Assembly: GCA_014237855.1 (NCBI GenBank)
Contig: JABACD010000005.1
Span: forward strand, 179,762 to 243,761
DNA length: 64,000 nt
Source: Planctomycetota bacterium
GTDB taxonomy: Bacteria > Planctomycetota > UBA1135 > GCA-002686595
Direction of reading: 5' to 3'
Under the pieces are notes generated by a model. It had not been told where the DNA came from. It ran no database searches and saw only the letters and a list, made by a program, of their open reading frames with translations. Positions 63,815 to 64,000 of this stretch are shown piece after piece. Within the stretch, counting starts at the first letter, position 1. Every line of letters begins with the position of its first letter. The translations under genes and the position numbers were made by a program.

Positions 63815-64000
63815 CTACTGGCGCCAGTAGTCGCTCAAGCCGGCAGCATCAGGAACGGGGATCGATTGAACCCCAGCGACAAGAGCGTTCGTATCAGTTC
63901 TGGTGTATCCAGCACCGATATCGATGACATCGACCAGACCGTCCGACCCGAAGGTGGGGTTTGGGATTGCCAGGAACATGTACATTGGCTCATTGGTGTT
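63815..64000 (-). CDS. Paralogue of the large Ig/propeller protein, C-terminal part (cut by window edge)
   Basis: Sixty-one codons up to a TAG at 63815 encode MYMFLAIPNPTFGSDGLVDV, a GYTRTDTNAL stretch and QSIPVPDAAGLSDYWRQ. These match the C-terminus of the downstream gene product (PNPTIGLGGVDVLLLDGAYT, QSIPALG, MDYFRQ) closely. The stop is only 18 bases from the ATG at 63796 of the next gene, so the two paralogues are tandem and probably co-transcribed. The rest lies beyond the window. Confidence 0.78.
   Translation of the reverse strand, partial: NTNEPMYMFLAIPNPTFGSDGLVDVIDIGAGYTRTDTNALVAGVQSIPVPDAAGLSDYWRQ

Overview
The window is GC-rich bacterial chromosome, almost fully coding, with no rRNA, tRNA, CRISPR array or insertion sequence that I can recognise. 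Gene content suggests a Gram-negative-type, probably planctomycete-like bacterium. The evidence is RND efflux genes, lipoprotein signal peptides, large secreted proteins with no obvious close family, a lysine 6-aminotransferase, a MutL with the endonuclease motif, UbiA/UbiX/MenG quinone genes, and separation of rnpA-yidD from yidC-mnmE. The phylum is an inference from gene content; no marker phylogeny was possible.

Layout. 1-1.6 kb: start of an RND permease and its adaptor (minus). 1.8-7.7 kb: trigger factor, clpP, clpX, a DHH phosphoesterase and rlmN (plus). 7.8-10.4 kb: a minus-strand pair of an aldehyde-dehydrogenase-fold protein that lacks its catalytic residues, and lysine 6-aminotransferase. 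10.5-15.8 kb: rnpA-yidD behind a structured leader, a PD40 lipoprotein, a YfhO-like membrane protein and a YycJ-like MBL hydrolase (plus). 15.8-23.2 kb: a nitroreductase remnant, then four minus-strand glycosyltransferases (one a GT2-GT4 fusion) and a cysteine-rich secreted protein. 23.5-30.6 kb: an OPT transporter, a truncated sensor-like membrane protein, a DUF4185 protein, a secreted S10 carboxypeptidase, and a PadR regulator with its HAAS-type membrane partner. 30.7-37.3 kb: minus-strand thiC under a TPP riboswitch, coupled to a RecB-like Fe-S nuclease, and upstream of these an M1 aminopeptidase, an AlkA-type glycosylase and YihY. 37.5-38.6 kb: a small basic protein and a methyltransferase-like gene with no ordinary start codon. 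38.6-48.6 kb: minus-strand genes in transcription order yidC-mnmE, then nrdR, a degenerate NrdD-like protein and smc. 48.8-60.6 kb: phosphoesterase; nadD and a MraY/WecA-like transferase; a lipoprotein; miaA; a secreted LolA-like protein; holA-mutL; and menG-CPBP-ubiX-ubiA. 60.6-64 kb: two tandem large lipoproteins with Ig-like and YncE-like repeats, the second cut by the window edge.

Most of the window is housekeeping: protein quality control (Tig/ClpP/ClpX), RNA maturation (RnpA, RlmN, MnmE, MiaA), membrane insertion (YidC, YidD), DNA repair and replication (MutL, HolA, AlkA, SMC) and cofactor synthesis (ThiC, NadD, late menaquinone steps). Many neighbours overlap by 1-4 bases (ATGA or TGATG), which implies translational coupling.

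The most unusual items are two apparent pseudoenzymes fixed in coupled operons. One is an NrdD-like protein with two ATP-cones but no visible radical or zinc chemistry, joined to nrdR. The other is an aldehyde-dehydrogenase-fold protein without its catalytic cysteine, joined to lysine 6-aminotransferase.
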